Shown here: in pieces, positions 33,396 through 42,191 of the stretch
How the letters are laid out: the number at the start of each line of letters is the position of its first letter
Numbering within the stretch: position 1 is the first letter of the stretch
Origin: Peptococcus simiae
Lineage (GTDB): Bacteria > Bacillota > Peptococcia > Peptococcales > Peptococcaceae
Assembly: GCF_046097595.1 (NCBI RefSeq)
Contig: NZ_JBJUVG010000007.1
Location: 35,866 to 99,865 of the forward strand
Direction: 5' to 3'
Length of the DNA stretch: 64,000 nt
The notes under the pieces: generated by a model
What the model saw: only the letters and a program-made list of their open reading frames with translations
Databases searched by the model: none
Told to the model about the DNA's origin: nothing
Translations under genes and position numbers: made by a program

Positions 33396-33428
33396 AAAGC
33401 CCCCCGATTAAAAATCGAGGGGCTTTTT
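33396..33428. terminator. Bidirectional terminator between the deacylase gene and the LOTUS-DUF3825 gene
   Basis: AAAGCCCC/GGGGCTTT stem with inner CGAT/ATCG and a loop of As; T run on both strands, lying between convergent genes. Confidence 0.88.
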
Positions 33429-33453
33429 ACTATTCAGCAAGAGCTGGCGCGGG

Positions 33454-34995
33454 CTAATCTTCTAACTGGCAGTTCATGACCGAGCTGGTATTGAGCCAAT
33501 TGGCCTCTGGTGAGGTGACCAGGCGGGCATCGATATAGGCCTGCTCCAAGGTCAGGATGGTCTGGCCCTGGTAGTTGCCGGAGGGCGTTAACTCCACGAC
33601 AAGGACGTTATCCACCAGGGTTGGCTGGCTCAAGTGCAGGGGGAGCATTAAGTTCATGGTGTTGCGGGAAGGATAGTAGGAGGGGACGGCGGTTTTAAAA
33701 TTCCAGCGAACCTGCCGCTTGGCTAATTCAACGGCATCGTCTAAGCGGTTTTTCAAGCGGTTGTATAAGACTGTATGGGATTCAATTACCGTCCGTAACT
33801 CCTTGTAGCATTCATTACGGGTTTCATAGTCCGAGGTCCGAACGATTTTTTTCAGGAGGCCGGCGGCTTGAGCATTATCGCCACATTCATTTCTCAGGAA
33901 CTGGACGTCAAAACGGTTTAGGTTTTCCAAAATGATATGGTCAAAGTCTATGACCAGGGTCTTGTCCAAGTCGAAGAGGAGGTCTTCCTTGCGGGTAAAG
34001 TAGGTCACCGGTTGGGGCAGGGGATTAAAGCGGTGGACCAGGTCCTTGCCCAGGCCGCGGTGGCCGGCGGTGGTAAATTCTTTAAAGAGCCAAGGTGATG
34101 AACCGGCATTATTCGGTTCAAAGCAGGCGTAAATATCGTCATAGTGGACGGTCACCAGGCCGGTATTAAAGGCGGCAAACTGCCGGTCCTTGGAGATGGC
34201 CACCTTTTCTTCCAGGCGGAGTCGGTAAAAGGTATACTGGATATATTTTTTGAGGATGTAGTAGTTCTTGTTTCGGCTTTCGCAAAAATCCCATTCCTCA
34301 GGGATGGCCAAGTCCGCCAATTCCTGAAGAAAGTCCTCCCAGCGGACCAGGAAGGCAAAGTTTTCCAGGGCCTTGGCCGGGTTCTGGGCCGCATTGGTAC
34401 CGGCCAGGTCGAAAGAGAGACCGCTGTCATCGACATATTGGAAGGTCAGGTGGTGGCCGTTATCGTCAGGGTCCATCCGCTTAAAGGTTAAGAGGAGACT
34501 GGGCTCCAGCATATTATAAGAGTCCATAAAAAAGCGTAGGGTGTTGTTTTTGGTATCTAACCGGTTGGTGGCCTTGGCTTGTTGGTAGGCCGCTTCAATT
34601 AAATAGGGTAAGGCGGCGTCAGCCTTGCTCACTTTGTCAGATAGGACGGCCATGGTTTTTTCTTCTAGCCGGGTGACAGGCAGGAGCCGGTCGGGAATAA
34701 GGCTGGGCGCCAGGCTGGGGGCCTGGTCCATGGTCGGCTGGGTCCAATAGGATCCGGGGCCTGACTTGTGGCGGTTCCAGCGAAAAAACCGGGCTGTTTC
34801 AGTTGGCTTGGTTGGCCGGCCCTCGATAAATTCGGGCAGGTCCCTTAAAAGGGCCGGAAGGTCCGGGTAGCCGAGTTTCTTGTAATCAATACGGTTGTTC
34901 TGCAAACAGTCGCTAAGCTCCTGTAGGCTGACCTCCCCATGGCCAAAGTGCTTTAAAAATAACTTGTAAATACGCTGCTTTGTTTCCTGGTTCAT
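33454..34995 (-). CDS. OST-HTH/LOTUS-like and DUF3825 domain protein
   Basis: A 513-residue protein of unknown function. The N-terminal 70 residues resemble an OST-HTH/LOTUS winged-helix domain (VSLQELSDCLQNNRIDYKKLGYPDLPALL), a fold predicted to bind RNA. Residues about 120-440 match the DUF3825 type, recognisable from YFTRKEDLLFDLDKTLVIDFDHIILEN and the following Arg-rich helices. LOTUS domains fused to uncharacterised nuclease-like or binding modules occur in bacteria. The gene is on the minus strand, 22 bases from mnmA, and may share its transcript. A role in RNA handling is inference from the LOTUS domain only. Confidence 0.7.
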   Translation of the reverse strand: MNQETKQRIYKLFLKHFGHGEVSLQELSDCLQNNRIDYKKLGYPDLPALLRDLPEFIEGRPTKPTETARFFRWNRHKSGPGSYWTQPTMDQAPSLAPSLIPDRLLPVTRLEEKTMAVLSDKVSKADAALPYLIEAAYQQAKATNRLDTKNNTLRFFMDSYNMLEPSLLLTFKRMDPDDNGHHLTFQYVDDSGLSFDLAGTNAAQNPAKALENFAFLVRWEDFLQELADLAIPEEWDFCESRNKNYYILKKYIQYTFYRLRLEEKVAISKDRQFAAFNTGLVTVHYDDIYACFEPNNAGSSPWLFKEFTTAGHRGLGKDLVHRFNPLPQPVTYFTRKEDLLFDLDKTLVIDFDHIILENLNRFDVQFLRNECGDNAQAAGLLKKIVRTSDYETRNECYKELRTVIESHTVLYNRLKNRLDDAVELAKRQVRWNFKTAVPSYYPSRNTMNLMLPLHLSQPTLVDNVLVVELTPSGNYQGQTILTLEQAYIDARLVTSPEANWLNTSSVMNCQLED

Positions 34996-35017
34996 ACATA
35001 ACCCCCCTTATGTTGGT

Positions 35018-36049
35018 TTAGTCAATAATACCTCCGCCTAAGACCCGGTCGCCGTCATATAAGACCACGCTTTGGCCGGGGGTAATAGCCCGGACGGGCG
35101 CGTCAAAAGTCACTTCCAGGCGGTTGTCGGTCCGCTGCCAGTGGGCCGGGCTGCCTTCGCCCCGGGAGCGGATCTTAGCAATCCCTTGGCCGCTAAGAGC
35201 CCGGTCATCGGCCAACCAGTTGACCTGGCTGGCGACCAGCTGGTCCCGGTAGAGGCCGGACCCGTCGCCGACGGTGACCGTCCCCTTGGCCGCATCAATG
35301 TCTTCGACATAGGCCGGGTAGCCCAGGGCCAGGCCCAGGCCCTTGCGTTGGCCAATCGTATACCGCCAGGCCCCCTGGTGCCGGCCCAGGACCTGACCAT
35401 CCGGCGTCAAAAATTGCCCCTGGGTCGGCAGGTTGGAGCAATGTTGTTCGAGCCAGGCCGGGTAGTCATCATTGGCAATAAAACAAATTTCCTGGCTATC
35501 GCTTTTCGAGGCCACCGGCAGCCCCAACTGGGCGGCCATGGCCCGGACCTGGTCCTTGGAATAGTCCCCCAGGGGAAAGCGGACCTGGGGCAGGACCTGG
35601 CGGTCGATACCGTAGAGAAAGTAACTCTGGTCCTTCTTGTGGTTGAGCCCCCGGTAGAGGCCAAACCGGCCGTCTTTTTCAAGGATGCGGGCGTAGTGGC
35701 CGGTAGCCAGGTGGCTGGCACCCAGGGCCTGGGCCTCCTGCCAGAGCCGACCAAACTTAATGGTTTGGTTGCAGCGGACGCAGGGGTTCGGGGTCCGGCC
35801 TTGGCGGTAGGCCTCGGCAAAGGGGCCGGTCACCAGGGTCTTAAAGTCCTCCCGGGCGTCGACAAGGTGGAGGGGGATGCCAAAAAAGTCGGCGACTGCC
35901 TGGGCATCCCGGCTGGCCTGGTTGTCCCGTCCGGAGGCGTCTAAGAGCTTGAGGTGGAGGCCAATGACCTGCCAACCGGCTTCCTGTAAGAGGTGGACGG
36001 CAATGGAACTGTCTACACCGCCGCTCATTCCTAATGCTATGGTCTTCAC
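35018..36049 (-). CDS. mnmA: tRNA-specific 2-thiouridylase
   Basis: Adds sulfur to U34 of tRNA-Lys, Glu and Gln using ATP. 343 residues. The PP-loop SGGVDSS is at residues 9-15. The catalytic cysteines are in TPNPCVRCNQTIKFG (near 96) and SQEICFI (near 190). The C-terminal domain has the beta-barrel typical of MnmA. It overlaps the rarA gene by 4 bases (ATGA), so the two are coupled. It lies between rarA and the LOTUS gene on the minus strand. No cysteine desulfurase is adjacent. Confidence 0.96.
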   Translation of the reverse strand: MKTIALGMSGGVDSSIAVHLLQEAGWQVIGLHLKLLDASGRDNQASRDAQAVADFFGIPLHLVDAREDFKTLVTGPFAEAYRQGRTPNPCVRCNQTIKFGRLWQEAQALGASHLATGHYARILEKDGRFGLYRGLNHKKDQSYFLYGIDRQVLPQVRFPLGDYSKDQVRAMAAQLGLPVASKSDSQEICFIANDDYPAWLEQHCSNLPTQGQFLTPDGQVLGRHQGAWRYTIGQRKGLGLALGYPAYVEDIDAAKGTVTVGDGSGLYRDQLVASQVNWLADDRALSGQGIAKIRSRGEGSPAHWQRTDNRLEVTFDAPVRAITPGQSVVLYDGDRVLGGGIID

Positions 36050-37356
36050 TGCCTTGGTCCTTTCTGGTTCGTGACGGTATCGTCCGGGCTGTAGTAGATG
36101 GTGCCCCTTAAATTATCCGGCAGGTAGTCCTGGTCGACATAATGGCCCGGATAGTCATGGGGGTAGCGGTAGCCCTTACCGTGGCCCAGGTCCTTGGCCC
36201 CCTTGTAGTGGGCATCCCGCAGGTGGGGAGGGACGGGTCCGGTCCGGCCCTTGCGCACATCTGCCAGGGCCTTGTCAATGGCCAGGTAGGCGGCATTGGA
36301 CTTGGGGGCCTCGCAGAGGTAGACGCAGGCCTGGCTGAGGATAATCCGCCCTTCAGGCATCCCGATGAACTGGAGAGCGTCCGCTGCACTTTGGGCGATG
36401 ACCAGGGCCTGGGGGTCGGCCATACCGACATCCTCGCAGGATAGAATCACCAGGCGGCGGGCGATAAAAAGCGGGTCCTCACCGGCATCCAACATCCGGG
36501 CCATATAGTAGATGGCGGCCTGGGCATCGCTGCCGCGGACGCTTTTTATAAAGGCTGAAATAATGTCATAATGCTCATCGCCGGTGTTGTCATACACCAC
36601 CGCCGGGCGCTGGATGCTTTCCTCTGCAACGGCTAGGTCCACATGGCGGATGCCCTGGTCATCTGCGGGGCTGGAGAGGACCGCCAACTCCAAGCCGTTG
36701 AGGGCCGTTCGGGCATCCCCCTGGGCATAGTGGGCCAGGTGGGCCAGAGCCTCGTCGGACACCTGGGTATCAAAGGCACCCAAGCCCCGGTCCCGGTCGG
36801 CCAGGGCCCTTTTCATGAGTTGGATAATGCTGGCCTCGTCCAGGGCTTCTAGACCAAAAATCATAGACCGGGACAGGAGGGCCGGGTTTAAGCTGAAGTA
36901 GGGGTTTTGGGTCGTCGCCCCAATAAGGATGACAATCCCCTTTTCGACAGCCGGCAAGAGGCCATCCTGCTGGGCCTTGTTAAAGCGGTGGATTTCATCA
37001 ATAAAGAGGATGGTCTGCTTGCCATAGGTATTCAAATCGCTTTCAGCGGCATGGATGAGCTTGCGCAAGTCGGCAATGCCATCGGTCACAGCATTTAACT
37101 GGGCAAAGGGGCGGTCACTGACCCGGGCGATGACCTGGGCCAGGGTGGTCTTTCCCGTGCCCGGCGGCCCCCAAAAAATCAGAGAGGAGAGGCGGTCGGT
37201 TTCGATGGCCCGGCGCAGGAGTTTGCCCGGCCCGAGGATATGGTCTTGGCCGATGATGTCCTCTAAGCGACGGGGCCGCATCCGGGCAGCCAGTGGGGCC
37301 ATCTTCTTTCTGGTTTCAGCATTCGCTTGGGCGAAAAGGTCAACTTGTTCAGGCAT
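36046..37356 (-). CDS. rarA: Replication-associated recombination protein A (MgsA/Rad17-like AAA ATPase)
   Basis: Clamp-loader-like AAA+ ATPase that acts at stalled forks. 436 residues. Walker A is IFWGPPGTGKTTLAQV near residue 57 and Walker B is ILFIDEIHRFNKAQQD near 110; sensor 1 is IGATTQNPYFSL. The C-terminal helical tetramerisation region ends in the RarA-type PHHLRDAHYKG and GYRYPHDYPGHYVDQDYLP segments. It is first in the rarA-mnmA pair, with AAAGGAG-type ribosome site upstream. It is unrelated to the neighbouring CNNM gene apart from orientation. Confidence 0.96.
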   Translation of the reverse strand: MPEQVDLFAQANAETRKKMAPLAARMRPRRLEDIIGQDHILGPGKLLRRAIETDRLSSLIFWGPPGTGKTTLAQVIARVSDRPFAQLNAVTDGIADLRKLIHAAESDLNTYGKQTILFIDEIHRFNKAQQDGLLPAVEKGIVILIGATTQNPYFSLNPALLSRSMIFGLEALDEASIIQLMKRALADRDRGLGAFDTQVSDEALAHLAHYAQGDARTALNGLELAVLSSPADDQGIRHVDLAVAEESIQRPAVVYDNTGDEHYDIISAFIKSVRGSDAQAAIYYMARMLDAGEDPLFIARRLVILSCEDVGMADPQALVIAQSAADALQFIGMPEGRIILSQACVYLCEAPKSNAAYLAIDKALADVRKGRTGPVPPHLRDAHYKGAKDLGHGKGYRYPHDYPGHYVDQDYLPDNLRGTIYYSPDDTVTNQKGPRQ

Positions 37357-37384
37357 ACCGAGCTCCTTTCTAATCCTTTAGAAT

Positions 37385-37422
37385 AGGCAAAAGCACGCAG
37401 GCGGCCCTGCGTGCTTTTGCCT
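37385..37422 (-). terminator. Terminator-like hairpin after the CNNM/CorC gene
   Basis: Perfect 17-base-pair stem, core GCACGCAGG/CCTGCGTGC, loop CGGC, with AAAA/TTTT inside the arms, located just past the stop of the minus-strand gene at 37422. There is no separate T run, so strength is uncertain. Confidence 0.75.
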
Positions 37423-38771
37423 TATTCATCCTCGTGGTTTTCCGTAAGGATTCGCACGCGGATATCCTTAATGCGTTTTTCTTCTACGCGTAAAATGTGA
37501 AAAATGAGGTTGTCGACTTCAACAACCGGCCGGTCCCCATCTTCCGGAATATAGTCCAGCACATTGATCAGGAAGCCACCGATGGTGTCATAGTCATCGG
37601 AGTCCTCGTCAATATTGGCGCCGGTTTCACTGTTGAATTCTTTGATGGAAATGGTGCCATGGACATGGTAGCTGTTATCCCCGGTCGGGTAAATGTCCGG
37701 CTCATCGTGGTCGTACTCGTCGTCGATATCGCCGACAATTTCTTCAATTAAGTCTTCCATGGTGACCAGGCCTGAAAAACCACCGTATTCGTCAATGAGA
37801 AGGGCCATATGCTTTTGGTTGTCCTGCATTTCGACGAAGAGGTCATTGATATTTTTCCGCTCAGGGACCAGGAAGGGGGGACGCAAAATCCCCCGGATGT
37901 TGACATCAGCAAAGGACCGTTTTTTATAGGCCTGGCTGAAAAAGTCCTTCAAATAGAGGATACCGATGATGTTGTCCGGATTGTCTTCATAAACAGGAAT
38001 CCGGGAGTATTTTAAGGACAACATTTCAGAAATAAAATGGCTGAGGGGGTCATCGATATCAATCATGAAGACCTCCGTCCGGGCGGTCATCACTTCCTCG
38101 GCTTGCTTGTCATCAAAGGAGATGACGGAATCAATCATTTCCCGCTCATGGGGGTTAATGACGCCCTGCTCCTGGCCCACTTCAACAATGGATCGGATTT
38201 CTTCCCGGGTGACCCGTTCTTCGGCCCGGGTCGCATCAAAGCCCAGGACACGCAGGGTAGTGTTGGTCGTTAAGGTCATCAGGCGGAATAAGGGCTTGGC
38301 TGCCAGAGATAAGAGGGCCATGAAGCCGTTGGCTGTAAAGGCGAACCGTTCCGGGGCCTGGAGGACAATCCGTTTAGGGATGGATTCCCCGAAGGAAAGC
38401 ATGAGGAAGCTCATGAGAAAGAGCATGAGGACCAGGACGGTTTCATATATATAGGGCAGGCCGGTTTGGGCATAAAGCCAGTGGCCTAAGACCGGTGAAA
38501 AATGAGCCGTCAGCAGGGCGGCTATCCCCAGGCCGGTCACATTCATTGCCATATGTATTGCTGTAATGAGCCTTGATGGGGCAGCCAGCAGGGTCAGTAA
38601 CCGTTCGGCCCTGCGGTCGCCTTCCTCGGCTAAGTCTTTCAATTTAGCCTTGTCGCTAGAAACAACCGCCATCTCAGAGGCGGCTAGAAAACCATGAATT
38701 AAAAATAAAATAATGAGTCCGGCCCAATAAAGAAGCTGCGGACTCCCAGGATCATCGCCCATAAGTGACAC
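37422..38771 (-). CDS. CNNM/CorC-family membrane protein with CBS domains
   Basis: A 449-residue protein of the hemolysin C/CorC group, linked to magnesium or other divalent cation efflux. The N-terminal CNNM (DUF21) membrane domain has four hydrophobic segments (12-34, 66-90, 100-120, 143-165). Two CBS domains lie at about 205-335 (VMTARTEVFMIDIDDPLSHF and GIRGILRPP-like region). A CorC_HlyC domain lies at about 345-430 (INVLDYIPEDGDRPVVEV). A good promoter lies at 38808-38836. The stand-alone hemolysin C name is historical; ion transport is the current view. Confidence 0.93.
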   Translation of the reverse strand: MSLMGDDPGSPQLLYWAGLIILFLIHGFLAASEMAVVSSDKAKLKDLAEEGDRRAERLLTLLAAPSRLITAIHMAMNVTGLGIAALLTAHFSPVLGHWLYAQTGLPYIYETVLVLMLFLMSFLMLSFGESIPKRIVLQAPERFAFTANGFMALLSLAAKPLFRLMTLTTNTTLRVLGFDATRAEERVTREEIRSIVEVGQEQGVINPHEREMIDSVISFDDKQAEEVMTARTEVFMIDIDDPLSHFISEMLSLKYSRIPVYEDNPDNIIGILYLKDFFSQAYKKRSFADVNIRGILRPPFLVPERKNINDLFVEMQDNQKHMALLIDEYGGFSGLVTMEDLIEEIVGDIDDEYDHDEPDIYPTGDNSYHVHGTISIKEFNSETGANIDEDSDDYDTIGGFLINVLDYIPEDGDRPVVEVDNLIFHILRVEEKRIKDIRVRILTENHEDE

Positions 38772-38807
38772 TCCTTAATCATAGATAGCTAGTAATATTT
38801 TTAGAAT

Positions 38808-38836
38808 ATTATAGCCTATTTGCAAAGACACTTCAA
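38808..38836 (-). promoter_or_regulatory. Promoter of the CNNM/CorC gene
   Basis: Minus strand -35 TTGAAG (38831-38836) and -10 TATAAT (38808-38813) with a 17-base spacer. Confidence 0.75.
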
Positions 38837-38962
38837 GAGAAATAGCTGCTGGTGGCTAGCCGGGCCAAGCCTGTCAAGACTGGGTAAAAATGAGGCAAAT
38901 ATTGATGGGGAGACGGGTTGACAGACGCCCCTGACCCAGGCAAAGAGGGAGGGGCTCCAGTA

Positions 38963-38991
38963 TTGAAAGGCCCTTGCCTAGATGATAAAAT
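38963..38991 (+). promoter_or_regulatory. Promoter of the ClC channel gene
   Basis: -35 TTGAAA (38963-38968) and -10 TAAAAT (38986-38991) with a 17-base spacer. Transcription would begin near 38998, so the long TTG-initiated reading frame from 38918 cannot be the translated form. Confidence 0.7.
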
Positions 38992-39043
38992 AAGGGGAGC
39001 GAATGTCTGCAAGGAGGGGATAGCAACGAAAAAAATTAAGGAC

Positions 39044-40375
39044 ATGCTGGGCCTGGATAGGGGCCAGGGGTCTAATCACCGGCCAGGTGGGCAGTTGGCG
39101 CACCTATATGCCTGGATTAAGCGGTATGCCTGCGCCCTGGGTCGCATTTTTTTTTATGCCCTGATTGCAGCTTTTATCGGGGCCATTGTCGGGGCCTTAG
39201 ATGCCCTGTTTGGCCTGGGCCTCATTGCCCTCAACCATTTTCGTGATGCTCACCCCATTTATCTCCTGCCCTTCTTGGGGCTGGCCGGCTGCCTGATCAT
39301 GCTGGTCTACCTCCGCTATGGGGGCAAGGCCCAGAAGGGGATGGCCCTGGTCTTTGCAGTCGGTTATCGGGAAGACGAGCGGATCCCCCTACGGATGATC
39401 CCGCTGACCATCGGGGCCACCTGGCTGACCCACCTCTTTGGTGGTAGTGCCGGTCGGGAGGGGGTCGCTGTACAAATCGGGGCAACGGTAGCCAATAGCT
39501 TTAGCTACCTCCTGCCGATAAAACTCAACCCCCGGGTTGTGATTTTGGCCGGGATGGCTGCCGGCTTTGGGGGCCTGTTTGGGACGCCTATGGCAGGGAC
39601 TTTCTTTGCCCTGGAGGTCCTGGTCGTTGGGTCAATTTTTTACGATGCCCTGGTGCCGGCCCTGGTTGCTGCCTGGACCGCCGCCTTTACCTCCCGGGCC
39701 CTGGGCCTGGAGTCTTTCAACCTGGGCCAACTGGAAATGCTGGATATTGACCTCCAGCTCTTGCTCCGACTCATTGCAGTCGGCCTGGCCTTTGGGCTGG
39801 TCGGGCGGATGTTTTCCCTGGGCCTCTTTAAGTGCCGGATCCTTTTTGCCAACTGGATTCCCCATCCCGTCCGCCGGATTTTTATCATCGGCACGATTTT
39901 GGGTATTATATTTCTGGTTTTAGACTTTGGCCGGTATAGCGGCCTTTCAAACGGCCTTTTTTACGGGGCCTTGAATGGCGGAGAGGTCTACTGGTGGGAC
40001 TGGGCTCTTAAGCTCATCCTAACGGTGGTCACCCTGGCTGCCGGCTTCCAGGGCGGTGAACTGGCTCCCTGCCTGGTCATTGGGGCCAGTTTAGGGGTTG
40101 TGCTGGGCCAGGCCCTGGGGATTTCGCCGGCCCTTATTGCAGCTTGTGGGGCCTGTGCGGTATTTGGGGCAGCCACCAGGACCTTTCTGGCACCAATTTT
40201 TATGGGGGTTGAACTGTTTGGACCCCAGGTGTTGCCCTACTTTTTTATTGTCTGTATGACGGCCCATGTGGTGGCCGGTCAGGCAAGCATTTATGCATCT
40301 CAAAAAGACTTACTTGATATCCTGGTCGGCCCGCGGTCCGACTTAGATAAACGTTTGCTAGGTAAAGAAGAATAG
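39044..40375 (+). CDS. ClC-family chloride channel or exchanger (voltage-gated type)
   Basis: Integral membrane protein of about 443 residues with roughly 14 helices. Family signatures: GGSAGREGVAVQIGA (equivalent to GxxGREGP), FGGLFGTPMAGTFFALEV, and GFQGGELAPCLVIGASLG (GxFxP equivalent). These motifs place it in the ClC family; position of the gating Glu in GREG favours an active channel or Cl/H or fluoride-type exchanger. The start is uncertain. The in-frame ATG at 39044 has only a weak site, while a perfect AAGGAGG (39011-39017) is followed by no ATG, GTG or TTG in frame; only ATA (39020) or ACG lie at normal distance. Confidence 0.85.
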   Translation: MLGLDRGQGSNHRPGGQLAHLYAWIKRYACALGRIFFYALIAAFIGAIVGALDALFGLGLIALNHFRDAHPIYLLPFLGLAGCLIMLVYLRYGGKAQKGMALVFAVGYREDERIPLRMIPLTIGATWLTHLFGGSAGREGVAVQIGATVANSFSYLLPIKLNPRVVILAGMAAGFGGLFGTPMAGTFFALEVLVVGSIFYDALVPALVAAWTAAFTSRALGLESFNLGQLEMLDIDLQLLLRLIAVGLAFGLVGRMFSLGLFKCRILFANWIPHPVRRIFIIGTILGIIFLVLDFGRYSGLSNGLFYGALNGGEVYWWDWALKLILTVVTLAAGFQGGELAPCLVIGASLGVVLGQALGISPALIAACGACAVFGAATRTFLAPIFMGVELFGPQVLPYFFIVCMTAHVVAGQASIYASQKDLLDILVGPRSDLDKRLLGKEE

Positions 40376-40389
40376 AGAAGGGGAATTAT

Positions 40390-41319
40390 ATGTCAACGAT
40401 TTTAGTTTCAGGTCATCAAAATCCGGATACGGATTCAATTATTTCTGCCATCAGCTATGCCAACCTCTTAAACAGTACGGGAAAAGAGGCCAAGCCGGTG
40501 GCCCTGGGCCAACCCAATGAAGAAACAGCCTTTGCTCTGGGCTACTTCGGCTTTGAAGCGCCGGAAGTCATCCGGGAAGCCCGGGAAGGGGACCTCCTGG
40601 CCCTGGTCGACCATAACGAGGCCCAACAGAGCGTGCCGGGTCGGGAAAAGGCCACTATCATCTCGGTCATTGACCACCACCGGATTGCCAACTTTGAAAC
40701 CGCTGAGCCTCTCCTTTACCGGGCTGAACCGGTGGGCTGCAGCAATACCATTATCTACAAGCTCTACCGAGAAGCTGGGGTCGACATCCCTAAAAATATT
40801 GCAGGGCTCATGCTCTCTGCTATTATTAGCGACACCCTCCTCTTAAAGTCACCGACCTGCACCCCTGAAGACGAAAAGGCCTTAAAAGTCCTGGCTGACA
40901 TCGCCGGCGTAGACGTGCAGACCTATGGTCTGGACCTGTTAAAGGCAGGGACCAACCTGGCCGCTAAGTCCAATGAAGATCTGCTCAATATGGATGCGAA
41001 AAGTTTCCCCATGGGGGATAAGACCGTCCGTATTGGTCAAGTCAATACCGTTGATACCAATGAAATTTTGGCCCGCAAGGATGACCTCCTGCGCCTCATG
41101 GCCGAAACGAATGGCCGGGAAGGCTATGACCTTTTCCTACTTCTGGCCACGGATATCCTGGAAAATGACTCCCTGGCCCTGGTCGTCGGTGACGGACCGG
41201 AGGCTGTAGAAGCCGCCTTTGGCGAAAAAATCGCTGACCAGATGGTCCAGCTGCCCGGCGTGGTCTCCCGTAAAAAACAGGTGGTTCCGCCCTTGACGAA
41301 AGCCCTTGAAGAGGTATGA
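40390..41319 (+). CDS. ppaC: Manganese-dependent inorganic pyrophosphatase (family II)
   Basis: Hydrolyses pyrophosphate using Mn. 309 residues, typical for the DHH-type enzyme without CBS domains. Metal-binding motifs: SGHQNPDTDSI (His and two Asp near 8-15), ALVDHNEAQQS (Asp-His-Asn near 74) and IDHHRIAN (His-His near 97). The C-terminal domain has the conserved SRKKQVVPPL. GGGGAATT-type site precedes the ATG. It overlaps the fumarase alpha gene by 4 bases. Confidence 0.97.
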   Translation: MSTILVSGHQNPDTDSIISAISYANLLNSTGKEAKPVALGQPNEETAFALGYFGFEAPEVIREAREGDLLALVDHNEAQQSVPGREKATIISVIDHHRIANFETAEPLLYRAEPVGCSNTIIYKLYREAGVDIPKNIAGLMLSAIISDTLLLKSPTCTPEDEKALKVLADIAGVDVQTYGLDLLKAGTNLAAKSNEDLLNMDAKSFPMGDKTVRIGQVNTVDTNEILARKDDLLRLMAETNGREGYDLFLLLATDILENDSLALVVGDGPEAVEAAFGEKIADQMVQLPGVVSRKKQVVPPLTKALEEV

Positions 41320-42191
41320 GCGCCCTTAAAGTGCTGGATGTAGAGCAAATCCGCCAAGCGGTTCAAGACCTTGCCGTCAAGGTGAACAGTTTCTTGCCGG
41401 CGGATATGTGCCAGGCGCTGGCCAGCGCCCAGGAAGAGGAAGTTTCTCCCCTGGGCCGGTATGCCCTGGAGCAAATTGGCGATAACGCCCGACTGGCGGC
41501 CCAAAAGGAAGTGCCTATGTGTCAGGATACCGGCCTTGTCGTTGTCTTCGCTGACCTGGGCCAGGACCTCCATATCACTGGTGGTGATGCAGAAAGGGCC
41601 ATCCAGGAAGGGATTGCGGCCGGGTACAAGGCCGCCTACTGCCGGGCCTCGATGGTTGAGGAGCCGGTCTTTGACCGCAAAAATACCGGCAATAACCTGC
41701 CGGCAGTGGTCCATTGGCGAATCGTGCCCGGGGACCAGCTGATCATTACCCTCATGCCCAAGGGCGGCGGTGCTGAAAATATGGGGGCCTTGGGTCTTTT
41801 AAAGCCGACCCAGGGGGAGAAAGGGGTTTATGACTTTGTCATGCAGGCCATCCAACAGGCCGGCGGTAACCCCTGTCCGCCCATCACGGTCGGCATTGGC
41901 CTTGGGGGCAGCATGGAAAAGGCTACCCTCCTGGCCAAAGAGGCCCTCTTGGACCCGGTCGATGCCCACCATTCCGACCCTCGGTATGCCGCCCTGGAAA
42001 AGCGGCTCCTGGCTGATATTAACAAACTGGGCATTGGCCCCCAGGGCTTTGGGGGGAAGACGACGGCCCTTGCGGTCCATATTAAAACCTTTCCGGCCCA
42101 TATTGCCATGCTCCCGGTAGCGGTGAATATCAACTGTCATGCCGTCCGACACGCCACTGTTTCTCTAAAGGGGGTGGACCGGGATGACTAA
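41316..42191 (+). CDS. Fumarate hydratase class I alpha subunit (or tartrate dehydratase alpha)
   Basis: Iron-sulfur hydro-lyase subunit of 291 residues. The motif MCQDTGLVVV carries one of the three cysteines of the 4Fe-4S cluster; the others are likely in GGNPCPPITVGIG and VNINCHAVRH. The two-subunit class I enzyme is oxygen sensitive and typical of anaerobes. The partner beta subunit follows with an 8-base overlap. Fumarate is favoured by the downstream dicarboxylate-type carrier and the citrate synthase nearby; L-tartrate dehydratase has the same fold and cannot be excluded. Confidence 0.93.
   Translation: MSALKVLDVEQIRQAVQDLAVKVNSFLPADMCQALASAQEEEVSPLGRYALEQIGDNARLAAQKEVPMCQDTGLVVVFADLGQDLHITGGDAERAIQEGIAAGYKAAYCRASMVEEPVFDRKNTGNNLPAVVHWRIVPGDQLIITLMPKGGGAENMGALGLLKPTQGEKGVYDFVMQAIQQAGGNPCPPITVGIGLGGSMEKATLLAKEALLDPVDAHHSDPRYAALEKRLLADINKLGIGPQGFGGKTTALAVHIKTFPAHIAMLPVAVNINCHAVRHATVSLKGVDRDD

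Noticed and set aside
35072..35944. Plus-strand 290-codon frame opposite mnmA
   Set aside because: Long only because of the GC-rich codon pattern of mnmA; no protein family features.
38918..39043. N-terminal extension of the ClC gene from TTG 38918
   Set aside because: A good promoter at 38963-38991 lies inside it and no ribosome site precedes it.
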